Source: Papaver somniferum (Eukaryota; Streptophyta; Magnoliopsida; Ranunculales; Papaveraceae). From it: 64,000 nt of DNA. The notes under the pieces are model-generated. The model saw only the letters and a program-made list of their open reading frames with translations. It did no database searches and was not told the DNA's origin. Positions 1-9,429 of this stretch are shown here, piece after piece. The stretch is from NCBI RefSeq assembly GCF_003573695.1, contig NC_039368.1:15070360-15134359 (forward strand), written 5' to 3'. How positions within the stretch are numbered: position 1 is the first letter of the stretch; every line of letters begins with the position of its first letter. A program made the position numbers and the translations under genes.

Positions 1-700
1 ATTTCTTCGCTATTTGGACGATTTTTTTCTTTTTTAGGACGATTTTCACTTCGCCTTAACATCGAATTTTTCAAATCTCCATGGTGTTTTCATGGACTTC
101 TATTCTCGAATCATCAAGAGCACTAACGATTCTTTTCGGCGCCGATTTAGATTCATCTTCAACAAGAGGGATTTAAGCATCCAGATTCGTTTGTATCTAC
201 AAGATTTTGGGTAAAAAAATCCATTTCATATGGAGCATTTTTTATTGAAGAAGATAATTTAATGGTCGGAGTTGATTCTTGTTCATACCATCATTCATCA
301 CTACTACAACTACAAAAACTGGATGTTTTAGCGATTCATGACTCTTTCTCTTCACGATGTACTTGCAATTAGTGTAGTCATTTTTATTTGGGTTTTGATT
401 TATCTTGTACTTTGATGTTTTTATAATCTTATAAGCAATCATATAATCACTATTTTGGTTTGAATAAATTGAAATGTGATCCCCATTAAATAATATCGTC
501 GGGACCTGCAAAATTTATCAATTTATCGCGATATTAAATTACAGCATAAATTAATAATAATTATTAGATTATATATTAATTAGTTTGTCAAAATTGTTTA
601 ATTCTATATGAAAGAAAATCAACAAAATGAACCAATACACCTTATTCCATTGCAAATTGTTTTCATCATTGTAAGATTTTTTCAACGGATAACACCGTAT
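1..700. other. AT-rich non-coding stretch
   Basis: I see no convincing gene here. A 40-codon ATG-started reading frame at 92-214 (+) is basic and unlike anything I recognise, so it is not called. From about 495 an AT-rich segment (GGGACC, then AATTTAT repeats with ATCGCGAT) resembles sequence that reappears just after the Cassandra element at about 2546-2590. It could be one end of the pogo-like element whose transposase remnant follows; that link is inference. Confidence 0.4.
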
Positions 701-744
701 CAAAGAATCCAAGTGAAACGTTAGATAATAAAGGAACTAGAGAA

Positions 745-1107
745 TTGCAAAATTTAATCAATGGATTGAATTATCACAGTAGAATGGATGTTGAATTTCT
801 TTTAAACATCCATAAAAAGGATACTATTTCAGATTTGTTAACTGACGAAGAAATAATTGAGAGTGTCATGGGAAAATATGAAAGTGATGATGTGGAAGTC
901 GGAGATGAAAGTGTAGTTACAGAGCCACCTTCCCGTAAAACATCTATCAATGCTACAAAGATGTTGAATAGATTTTTATTGCATCAGGAAATGACAACAC
1001 CAAAAACTATTCTAATGTAAAAAAAAATCCAAGATGAAGTTCAACGTGACATCAATTTTAAGAAAAACCAAGTCACAATTGAATCATTCTTTACCAAATT
1101 AGCATAA
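745..1107 (+). pseudogene. pogo/Tigger-like (CENP-B/jerky type) transposase, C-terminal remnant
   Basis: The reading frame gives an acidic segment with LTDEEIIESV, then a leucine-containing stretch with NRFLLHQEM. It is interrupted by a TAA at 1018-1020. The same frame resumes with KKIQDEVQRD and ends in QVTIESFFTKLA before a TAA at 1105-1107. This order (DEEI motif, helical segment, then a short QxTIxSFF tail) is characteristic of the C-terminus of jerky/Tigger-type DDE transposases. No ATG is present at the left edge and the DDE core is not visible, so this is a 5'-truncated, stop-containing relic. A Cassandra-type TRIM has inserted about 150 bp downstream, possibly within the same element. 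The family assignment rests on motif memory only. Confidence 0.6.
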
Positions 1108-1328
1108 ATGTAAAACTAAATAATTTCTATAAATTGGGAGAGTTGTTAATTTATACATTCAAAGGGCTACAGAAAGCTAAAAAAAGTTATTATTTTATAA
1201 ATTTAGCTAATTATTAATTTAGCACGTTGGTCCCGACTCGGGACTAGAATTTTTTTTGCAATACCCCGATATTCGGCAGTGGATGGCTGAATGGAATATA
1301 AGTAATGATTTTTCCTTTCTTAACACTG

Positions 1329-1425
1329 AGGCCTGATGGGTACACTTGATTGAGTTGTGGGAAAAACTTCTCATCTAAGCGTGCTCGGCCGGGAGTAGTC
1401 ACAGGATGGGTGACCTCTCGGGAAG
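1329..1425 (+). ncRNA. 5S rRNA-like domain A1 (LTR-borne, diverged)
   Basis: The segment carries TAAGCGTGCTCGG (box A-like), GGGAGTAGTCAC (intermediate element-like) and AGGATGGGTGACC (box C), then CTCGGGAAG, in the order and spacing of a plant 5S gene. The 5' half is much diverged. It is a promoter-bearing 5S derivative, not a functional rRNA gene. Confidence 0.7.
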
Positions 1426-1620
1426 CTGCTGCTGGATAACCGCAGTAGTGCCTTTAAAAATCCCACACTGCTGGATAACCGCAGTGGGTAAGTGGGAACA
1501 ATATCAGTGTTAGTTTGGATACAACTAGGGGTCATTCGCTTGCGCTCGGGTGGGGGAGTATGCAGGGCGATTATGTCAGATACTGCTCTCAGAGGAGAAA
1601 AGGAACGTCTACATTATACC

Positions 1621-1720
1621 GAGGTCTTTTCAGCACAATTAGCTCCAGAGTTGGCAGAAAACTCTGTAGTTAAGTGTTCTCGTGCAGGAGTAGTCACAGG
1701 ATGGGTGACCTCCCGGGAAG
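1621..1720 (+). ncRNA. 5S rRNA-like domain B1 (LTR-borne, diverged)
   Basis: This is a second 5S-like copy in the same LTR. CAGAGTTGGCAGAAAACTC resembles the 5S stretch that precedes box A. Box A is mutated (TTAAGTGTTCTCG) but box C (AGGATGGGTGACC) is perfect. It differs from A1 in the 5' half, so the two domains are old paralogues and not a recent duplication. Confidence 0.65.
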
Positions 1721-2052
1721 TTTCTGCTGGATTACCGCAGAGATGCCCGTTGAAAACCCCACACTGCCAGATGAACACAGTGACTAAGTGGGGACAGTAT
1801 CGGTGGAAGGAAATGTCATTACAAATGATATCAGAGCCGAAGATGGTTCACCTTCCGAGTGTGGGAAGGTACACTGGACGGGGTTGGTCCAGGTGCTTCT
1901 CATGAGAGGCAGGGAACGTCGAAGATCTGGGCTTGGATATTTTCTCGAGTCGAGGACGACTCCAAGTTAAGGTGGTGATAATGTAATACCCAGATATTCG
2001 GCAGTGGATGGCTGAATGGAATATAAATAATGATTTGTCATTTCCTAACACC

Positions 2053-2150
2053 GAGGCCTGATGGGTACACTTGATTGAGTTGTGGGAAAAACTTCTCAGT
2101 TAAGCGTGCTCGGCCGGGAGTAGTCACATGATTGGTGACCTCTCGGGAAG
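2053..2150 (+). ncRNA. 5S rRNA-like domain A2 (LTR-borne)
   Basis: This is the counterpart of A1 in the 3' LTR. Box A-like GTTAAGCGTGCTCGG is intact; box C carries changes (ATGATTGGTGACC). Confidence 0.65.
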
Positions 2151-2344
2151 CTGCTGCTGGATAACCGCAATAGTGTCGTTAAAAATCCCTCACTGCTGGA
2201 TAATCGCAACGGGTAAGTGGGAACAATATCGATGTTAGTTTGGATACACCTAGGGGTCTTTCGCTTGCGCTCGGGTAGGTGAGTATGTTTGGCGATTACG
2301 TCAGATACTGCTCTCACAAGAAAAAAGGAACGTCTACATTATAC

Positions 2345-2445
2345 CGAGGCCTTTTCAGCACAATTGGATCCAGAGTTGGCAGAAAACTCGGCAGTTAAAC
2401 GTGCTCGGGCGGGAGTAGCCACAGGATGGGTGACCTTCCGAGAAG
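2345..2445 (+). ncRNA. 5S rRNA-like domain B2 (LTR-borne)
   Basis: This is the counterpart of B1 in the 3' LTR and the best 5S match of the four. It has GGATCCAGAGTTGGCAGA, GCAGTTAAACGTGCTCGGGC, GGGAGTAG and AGGATGGGTGACC, in the arrangement of box A, intermediate element and box C. Confidence 0.65.
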
Positions 2446-2547
2446 TTTCAGTTGGATTACCGCAGAGATGCTCGTTGAAAATCCCTCACTGTCGGATGAC
2501 CGCAGTGGCTAAGTGGGGACAATGTCGATGGAGGGACGGGTCATTAA

Positions 2548-3779
2548 AATTTATTAATTTATCGTGATTATAAATTTATCACGGTTAAAATTATTGGGGT
2601 TCTATCGTATCATTACTGGTTGTCCAAATGTTATAATAGAAAGTCAAGGATAACAACTATTTGAATACTAGTATCCATTTTTAATTACTCACTAAAGTAT
2701 AGTTAAACATTTACTGGATTTACATATTCACAAGTGAGCCAAGTGAGCATTAAGAGTAAGCGGCAGGTAACTATTCTGACAATTTATTTGATTTTTTCTT
2801 TTTTTATTCTTAAAAGAAGGAGGGGATTCGGAAATCCCATAAATTTTATTTATTAGACTACCTCATTTAAGGTGAGGTTTGGATAATTAGAGATGATAGA
2901 TAGACATGCTCTCATATTTCATCGTTACATGCGTTGACACAACGAATAACGTGGTTGCACTGCTTCTAATGAGATACCAATTTGCTTGGTAGGGTTTAGT
3001 GATGGATTGGTACTTTCTACTATCCAGATGTTAAGAAAGGCCAAATCATGGTTGTTCACTTGACTTTTAGTTTAGTCTCTTCTAGATGCTTTGTATGTAA
3101 CTACTGTCAAGTGTCAATAGACTACTCAAGTCTTTCATTGAAACCAAATTTCGAATAAACCGGGACACGTTATGTCATATCAATCCAATTGGTATCTTCC
3201 ATAGTCCCATCAAAAAAAATCAAAGTGTAGATCTTGTAAATGTCCTCTTTTTAATACAATGTCAATTATTTGCTTGTCATTGCCACTACTTGGAGTTTTT
3301 TGGTCGGAGCATAATGTTGAGGGATTTGTTTCCAAAGTGAAGACTGCTACTCAATTGGTTCATGCGATCAAGTATCCTATCCGGTCTTCAAAGTTTTTGC
3401 CAATATGACTTATTTCAATCTTCCCTAGCTTGTTTCCTAGTGAATATTTTATTTTATTACCATTTTTTTTTGAAGCATGGTTCAATGATGTTGTATGACT
3501 CATATCCCTTGCTTTGATCTGTAATCCATTTTCACCGATCAAAAACAAAATACAAGGCCAATACTTTTTTAGTCAATACAAATTCCACAAATATAAATAA
3601 ATGGTTCATCACACTATTAAAATTTATCTGTAAAATCAAGGATCATAATCATTTCCGTAAATATGTTTTAACTATTTAAATGTTTGTAAAATCACCAAAA
3701 ACATTTTTATCCACACCAATGGAAATTTCAAAAACAAAAAAATGTCTAGAAATTAATTTTGTCTACCTTTGAGTTAGTC
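2548..3779. other. Non-coding stretch, no identifiable feature
   Basis: The sequence is AT-rich with no open frame longer than about 60 codons. A minus-strand frame at 3360-3548 does not match a family I recognise and is not called. The first 40 bases (AATTTATTAATTTATCG) echo the sequence near 510-530. Confidence 0.4.
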
Positions 3780-4290
3780 GGCTATAAAGACAATATACTA
3801 TCGAGCTCGATTTTTCTAGTCATCAGCTGGATAAGTTATTTTGATTTAGCCATAACAAATAAGAAATAAGCATCATCGCGATGGAATTTCAAACTAATCT
3901 CTTGTTTGGTATTTGATTTAGCCCAACCAACAATCCCGTTATTTTGATCCAAGGAAAAGTACCAAACATTATGCGGAAACGATAAAAGTTACGAATTACT
4001 TGAACATATGGAACACGTTTTAATAATGGTATAATATCACCCTTCCATTTGGAAAGCTTTTCTATTTATATAGAAAAATTCAATTGCAATTTATACATAA
4101 ATATTCAAAAACTATTTGTATGATAAAATACTTAATACATAGGCTAGTTCAAGTCAGGATTCGTTCTTTTGATTAGGCTGTTTATATTGTGACTTGTCCA
4201 TGTATTGTTGATGACAGACGGATTACAAGTAGTTGATAGGTTCCCTACTAATAGATTATCATATCTACTTACTAAATTTGATCGTTACAT
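3780..4290. repeat. Dispersed repeat, uninterrupted paralogue of the 9430-11936 insertion site
   Basis: This stretch is similar to 9340-9429 joined to 11937-12230. Shared landmarks include CCAACAATCCCGTTAT versus CCAGCAATCCCATTAT, GGAAAAGTACCAAAC versus GGAAAAGTACTAAAC, GATTAGGCTGTTTA and TTGATGACAGA. It lacks the 2.5-kb insertion found in the other copy, so it represents the empty site. The parent element is unknown. Confidence 0.6.
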
Positions 4291-4879
4291 GATGGTTTCC
4301 AAAAAAAAAAAACAAGTACAACATAACGTGAAACAAATACAAAGAAAGTTACAAACTGCAAATAAATCGTGAAGAGAAAAAGCGATTACAACGATAACAC
4401 TAGAGTCTTATACTTTTAGATTTGAGAAGAAATGGTACCCTAAATTATAACTCGACCATTTTAATAGATTTTCTTCTAAGAATAAAGATGCTCACATGAC
4501 TGAGGAGTGATTTGCCCAAAATTTATTCATATGCAGCGAATAATACGGAAACTCTAGATCTATTTTTTTTGATGAAGAAGAACTTGATATATCCCGTGTC
4601 GAATCACTGATGTACTTGTATCAAGATAACTAAACAAGAAAAATCGTTAGAAAGAAACAATATAAAAGTGTAGATAAAATCTCCCTAATAGTGAAGATAA
4701 AAATTACTCTAATAGCGAAGAAATTATTGAAAAACAACGAAAATAAATTTATGTCTAATTTTATAATAAGAACAACTATGTCTAAGATAAAAACCGCTCT
4801 AATAATACTTCAGCACTGGCATTTGAAGATGCAAATATCAAAAAATTACATTTGTAGACCTTATTAATACCTGCATAAA

Positions 4880-5475
4880 TGTATGAACAGTTTCAACAAC
4901 ATGATATATTTCTTTCATTTTCATCTATGTTTTTTATGTCCTACCTATAACTTTCATAAGGGAGCAAAAGTGGATATCAAAAATAATAATTACCTCATAT
5001 CTCAAAGACCTGGAAGATATTTCCCAGCAGTTGTGTACACTGCTATATTATCTCTCGTTCAGTATGTTCGTAATTTTCATCGCACCTATTGGCACAATGA
5101 CCGTAACCTGTGAAGAAGTTTGAAGAGTATACTACGACTGGTCTTTAGGTCTCTTTGATAATCAACTGACAATCCAAAATATCTTCTTATTATGCATCTT
5201 GATGAAAAACATGAACAAACCCATTATGTTTACTCAAGATTTCCATTAACTGATTCAACACATCTCTATCTAATACATCGTTAACTTCTTTCATCCTCCA
5301 TTCAATATCTTAATCTGCAGGTATCGTGGTCGACGACCTCCATGTGCACGAAAAATACTGCCAATTTTATGGTAAAGTTGGTCTTGTATACAAAAAGTAT
5401 ACCCTCCTATTGTACCATCAACAATATCCTTGTCAAAGTAAACACCCATTAAAATAAACAAAAAACACATATTGT
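4880..5475 (-). pseudogene. Helitron helicase-like N-terminal (Helitron_like_N) protein, heavily decayed
   Basis: Read on the minus strand in shifting frames, the segment gives FCIQDQLYHKIGSIF, then RRPRYLQI, a stretch with LNQLMEILSKHNGF and FHQDA, then TVIVPIG and finally TAGKYLPGL before a YPLLLPY-like motif. This order (IQGQLYHRIGSL, then M..L..HNPYVKVF, then VAVIIP, then G.L..I...YPLLFPHG) is that of the Rep/helicase-like N-terminal region of plant Helitron proteins. Many stops and frameshifts are present. Homology probably continued upstream before the long solo LTR inserted at 5658. Identification is from pattern recognition and needs a profile search. Confidence 0.55.
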
Positions 5476-6649
5476 AAGATCTAATGTGGTCTCTATACTA
5501 ATTTCATCTTTCTCCATGATCATCATATAACACCCAAGTTCTACATGGCTCGATAAATGGTAGAAATATATTTTCATCACTAAAACATATTCTTTGATTC
5601 ACGATAGGAAATCTTTGCTTGAAATTCTGGACATGTTTTTGAAGTGACAAATATAACTGTTAGAGCATTGCTCGGTCGAACTCGCATGCGTTGCTATCTC
5701 AAGCATGTTTGTAAATGTTACTGATCAAAATTATAAGTCTTGATTTCTAGTCTATTATAGCTAAGTCTCGGACTAGGATATAAAGTGTAGTTGAGCTCAA
5801 GGACTTCGTGGCGATTCATCATATAAGAAGAAGAACTACTCAAGGAACCGGTGGAACTTCTCGACAAAAAGGTATGTGAAGACTTGAACTTATCTATCAC
5901 TCAAAAGTCTATCTACTCTATCTCCTACTCTTTGAGACAAGAAGTCGTATGTTATATATATAGACTTGGATTATACACATTTGGTATTTCGAGCCGGGTA
6001 TACCTCGCCTATCTATATCTCGAAATATTTGTTGGTAAGCTTTTCGCTTCGATCAAGTTTATCTTTACCTAGTGACGAAAGTCATGATATATTTCAATCA
6101 CTTTGAAAATTGCTTTGACGAGAAATGGTGTAACAACTGTATAACGTCCTCTAAGAATGTTTCAATGATTGAAATGAGAGTTTAGATTACATAACGAACG
6201 GTGGACATAAACATTGTTGTGGAAACACATTTATGTATAAGTCCTATTCCTTGAACCAAAGTTTCCAAACTTTGTTGATCAAGAGAAACCGGAAGAATGG
6301 CTTGTTTCCAAGTCCGCGAACTCAGTCCGCGAACTCAGTCTGCGAACTGCCGAACTTCTCATCCCGAGAAATTCTGCTGGAGTTGACGAACTAGCTGCAT
6401 CCGCGAACCCAGTCCGCAAACCGGCGGAAGGTCTTTTGCCGAGATTTTCTGCTGGAGTTTGTAAACTCTACCGGTTGCTTAAGTCCACGAACCTAGTCTG
6501 CGAACTTGAGAAAGGTTATATATCTGAAGATGATTTCTGAACTTAAACTTAAAAAGACTAAGGAATTTAGTATGCAAACCGTGGCTATAAAAGTTCATGA
6601 ACCGATTCAAGTGAATCAAATCATCTTTGCTATTTTCTTGTAATTGAAG

Positions 6650-6905
6650 GTCTGATTTACATTATCCATATTTGTGAAAGCCGCTCCGATGGTTACAAAA
6701 CCGTCTTAGAATTGAGTTTTCCTGAAATAAAGCTCTTATTTCGTCCAGCGATCGTGCGATACTTTTTTCTTAGCATTTGTGAACCTAATTGGACTGCTCT
6801 GGGACGGAAGGATTCGAACCTCCGAGTCGCGGGACCAAAACCCGTTGCCTTAACGCTTGGCCACGCCGCATTTATATTTATATTTGACACCAATAAACAC
6901 TAAAC
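6650..6905. other. Insertion within the solo LTR carrying the tRNA-Gln-like relic
   Basis: In the related LTR at 33137-35498 (read on the minus strand), GCAATTGAAG is followed directly by AACTCTCTAACTAG. Here the same two sequences are separated by about 255 bp. Apart from the tRNA-like part I cannot assign it. It may be a nuclear plastid DNA segment. Confidence 0.55.
6800..6870 (-). tRNA. tRNA-Gln(UUG)-like pseudogene of plastid type
   Basis: Read on the minus strand, the segment begins TGCGGCGTGGCCAAG, has an anticodon loop containing TTG within GGGTTTTGGTCCC, a T-arm GGAGGTTCGAATCC and ends TTCCGTCCCA. This is the layout of plastid trnQ-UUG. Acceptor position 3 is C where pairing needs G, and the D- and anticodon-arm bases depart from the plastid gene as I remember it, so function is unlikely. 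It sits within an insertion of about 255 bp inside a solo LTR. The likely source is old plastid DNA transferred to the nucleus. Confidence 0.7.
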
Positions 6906-8345
6906 AACTCTCTAACTAGTTCATTTGAAGTCATTTGAACTATTTATGGTGAAGAAGAACATGGTTGATATGAAATGCTCATATGGCTAACCTTTTGGTT
7001 AAATATTATTGAACCAACAAGTGCATACGTTTGGGTACGGTTAACAAACCTAGAAACGTACATTGTCAAGTGTGTGTCACAAGCTAAGTTTTCGATCTAA
7101 CGGTTGAGAAATATTAGCCTGAATCTAAATTAAGTTTTCATCTAACGGTGGATATTGTTTGCTTTGTGACCAAGGAAAAACCATGATTTGAAAGACTATA
7201 TAAAGGAGACATCTAGTATTGTGCAAAACTAATCCCCACACCTTAGGTGTGATACTAGTTTGCATACTAGAGTTGATTCTCCTTTAACCTCTGGTTTTAT
7301 TTTCTCAAACCGGGTTAATGACTTAAATACTTCATTGAGATTGTGAAGCCAGGCCGATACTACTTTTATCGTAGTTGTGTGATCTGATCTTACATCTTCT
7401 ATCGTACAAGTACAATCAGATTGATTGGCTTGAGATTGATATCTCCGATAGGCAAGATATAAAAAGTAATCACAAACATATTCTTCTCATTGTTTGTGAT
7501 TCCGCAACATCTTGTTTTGCTACCATACGATTAAGATTGTTGTGAGGTGGTTGATAACTCTAGGCTGTTCTTCGGGAATATAAGACTGGATTATCAATTG
7601 GTTCCTGTTCACCTTGATTATTATCAAAAGACGGAACAAAAACTTTATGGTTTATCTGTGGTAGACAGATTGATCCTTTGATAGACTTGTTTGTGTGAGA
7701 CAGATTTGTTTATGGTCAAAGCCTGCGATTTTGGATCGTAGCAACTCTTAGTTGTGGGTGAGATCATCTAAGGGAATCAAGTGCGCAGTATCCTGCTGGG
7801 ATCAGAGGCGTAGGAGGATAACTGTACCTTGGATCAGTGGGAGATTGATTGGGGTTCAAATATAGTCCAGTACGAAGTTAGCTTGGAGTAGGCTAGTGTC
7901 TGTAGCAGCTTAATACAATGTGTGTTCAATCTGGACTAGGTCCCGGGGTTTTTCTGCATTTGCGGTTTCCTCTTTAACAAAATTTCTGGTGTCTGTGTTA
8001 TTTCAATTTCCGCATTATATTGTTTTATCTTTATAATTGAAATAATACAGGTTGTGCGTTAGATCATCAATTAGAGTAATCCAACCTTTTGTTGTTGATT
8101 TTCATTGATTGATCCTTGGATATTGGTCTTTGGTACCATCCAAGTTATTCCTTGTGTTTGATTAAAGACTCGTTGATTTCTATTAGCTCAAGTAAATCAA
8201 AACAAGAGAGAGATATTAACTCCTCGATATACTTTAGTATGGATTGAGTCTGACTGTCTAGTTGATTCTCTAGCAAAGTACATTGAAGTTAGTCCATACA
8301 GATTGCTAAGCGAAATATTTGGTGGTGTTGTTAGACCCTTTTTCA

Positions 8346-9429
8346 ATAACTTTACAAACCCAACTTGGTAAGTAATCCCCGTTGCACAATTATGGAATGA
8401 AGATTTTCCTACAACACTTATACCTCGGCAACCTCTTTGTGTCGTGGTCTCAATTTTCTTGAGAAGTTCCTATACATAAAAAAAATCAAGTCATCATAAT
8501 TAACCAAAAAAGAAAAACAGAAAAAATAATTCATTCAAAATACTGTAAACATACAAATTTAAGAAAATGAAAGAATCTTACGAACTGCATTCCTCGTATT
8601 TACTTGTTTTTGGACTTTCTCACTGAATACTGGGTTTCTACGAAGTGTTGTTTTAATTTGTGCTTGCAAAGGTTGCTTACCTTTTGCAAGCTGATGTCGG
8701 ACATCCGTTAGATTTAGTATTAATAATTTTATTAATATTTCTAGAGTTTAATTAATTTAGAGTAGTATTTCTTATTTTTAGAAGTTATTTAATTCTAGAA
8801 CGTTATTTATTTTAGGGATTTCTTATTTTCCAAGTTTGAGTATTAGAGTTATATAAATAGGGGACAAGTCCTTTGTATTAGAACACAATTACTATAAACC
8901 AATATTGAGATTTCTCAACTATTCTCCTACTTTTACTATCAAAATTCTTTATTCACACTTCCGTTCTGCATTACAAGCTTACTAAGCCGGGACGTCAACT
9001 AGGGATTACATTGGAAACTAATATTGAACTTTATTGTAGAGCCACTTAATGTTGGCGGTTCTAATTTTTTTCAACTTGTTGCATATGCAATAGAAAGAGA
9101 CATACAATAAATTGAACATCAAACATCCATGTAGAAGGTTCAATGTATTCCCTAATTTTCTATATCCCCCAAAATATTTTGGTAATCCAATTGGTTCAAA
9201 TCAAACTCACTGAGGAGGTGTATTTGCAGTTAAAATAGATGTAAGATTTAGTTTTATCACCACTTTTTAGTCTAATCCTCAAATACCATCTAACGACAGT
9301 AAATCAGCAATCCCATTATATATGCATACTGACTACTTTAATTGTATCTGTAATTTTAAGTCAATTTCGCTTTAGCTAGACAAACCAGCAATCCCATTAT
9401 ACAATTTCATCCTAGGAAAAGTACTAAAC
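8346..9429. other. Repeat-derived non-coding sequence between two solo LTRs
   Basis: The left part probably continues the decayed Helitron region broken at 5658. A segment at about 8694-8957 starts TGTCGGACATCCG, has a TATATAAATAGGGG box and ends ...CTTTATTCACA. This resembles a short copia-type LTR, but I cannot find its duplication or partner. The right end (about 9340-9429) is the left half of the repeat interrupted at 9430. Confidence 0.4.

Larger units (their letters stand above)
1257..1823 (+). repeat. 5' LTR of the Cassandra-type TRIM
   Basis: It aligns with 1982-2547 along its whole length, including both 5S-like domains at the same offsets (spacing about 297 and 295 bp). At 567 bp it is longer than my recollection of a usual single-5S Cassandra LTR, which agrees with a duplicated 5S-bearing half. 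Confidence 0.75.
1257..2547 (+). mobile_element. Cassandra-type TRIM retrotransposon with two 5S-like domains per LTR
   Basis: Two direct repeats of about 566 bp (1257-1823 and 1982-2547) flank a short internal region of about 158 bp. Each repeat starts TG(C/T)AATACCC. The first ends just before a primer-binding-site-like TGATATCAGAGCC at 1826-1838, which resembles the 3' end of initiator tRNA-Met. The internal part ends in AAGGTGGTGATAA, a purine-rich tract, directly before the second LTR. There is no coding capacity. Each LTR contains two 5S rRNA-like segments, the hallmark of Cassandra TRIMs, in which Pol III control boxes sit inside the LTR. A clear target-site duplication is not visible, and the flanks are runs of T and A. 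Confidence 0.8.
1982..2547 (+). repeat. 3' LTR of the Cassandra-type TRIM
   Basis: It begins TGTAATACCC and is collinear with the 5' LTR. The end is placed near 2547 because similarity to the 5' LTR stops after TCATTA. The two LTRs differ at many sites, so the insertion is not recent. Confidence 0.75.
5658..8345 (+). mobile_element. Solo LTR, long-LTR family 'L' (plus orientation)
   Basis: The element starts TGTTAGAGCATTGCTCGG and ends CCCTTTTTCA. It is flanked by an exact 5-bp duplication, ATAAC, at 5653-5657 and 8346-8350. It is homologous along its length to 9430-11936 (inverted) and to both LTRs of the 33137-43344 element. No internal region, primer site or gag is attached, so it is a solo LTR left by LTR-LTR recombination. 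At 2688 bp it exceeds its relatives, mainly because of a roughly 255-bp insertion at about 6650-6905 containing a tRNA-Gln-like sequence. It also carries a degenerate minisatellite of AGTCCGCGAACTC-type units at about 6310-6510. Confidence 0.85.

Noticed and set aside
1492..2567. Plus-strand frames of 137 and 92 codons as genes
   Set aside because: They run through the 5S-like domains of the TRIM LTRs; the similarity between them is LTR duplication.
4883..5113. Plus-strand 76-codon frame as a gene
   Set aside because: It is the opposite strand of the decayed Helitron protein, which explains the opening better.
6712..6903. 63-codon frame and a possible psbK remnant next to the tRNA-like relic
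   Set aside because: A faint resemblance to plastid psbK was considered, but the gene order relative to trnQ would be wrong and the match is too weak.
8694..8957. Complete solo LTR
   Set aside because: A TGTCGGACATCC start, TATA box and plausible end are present, but no target duplication or second copy could be found, so it is only mentioned in the spacer entry.
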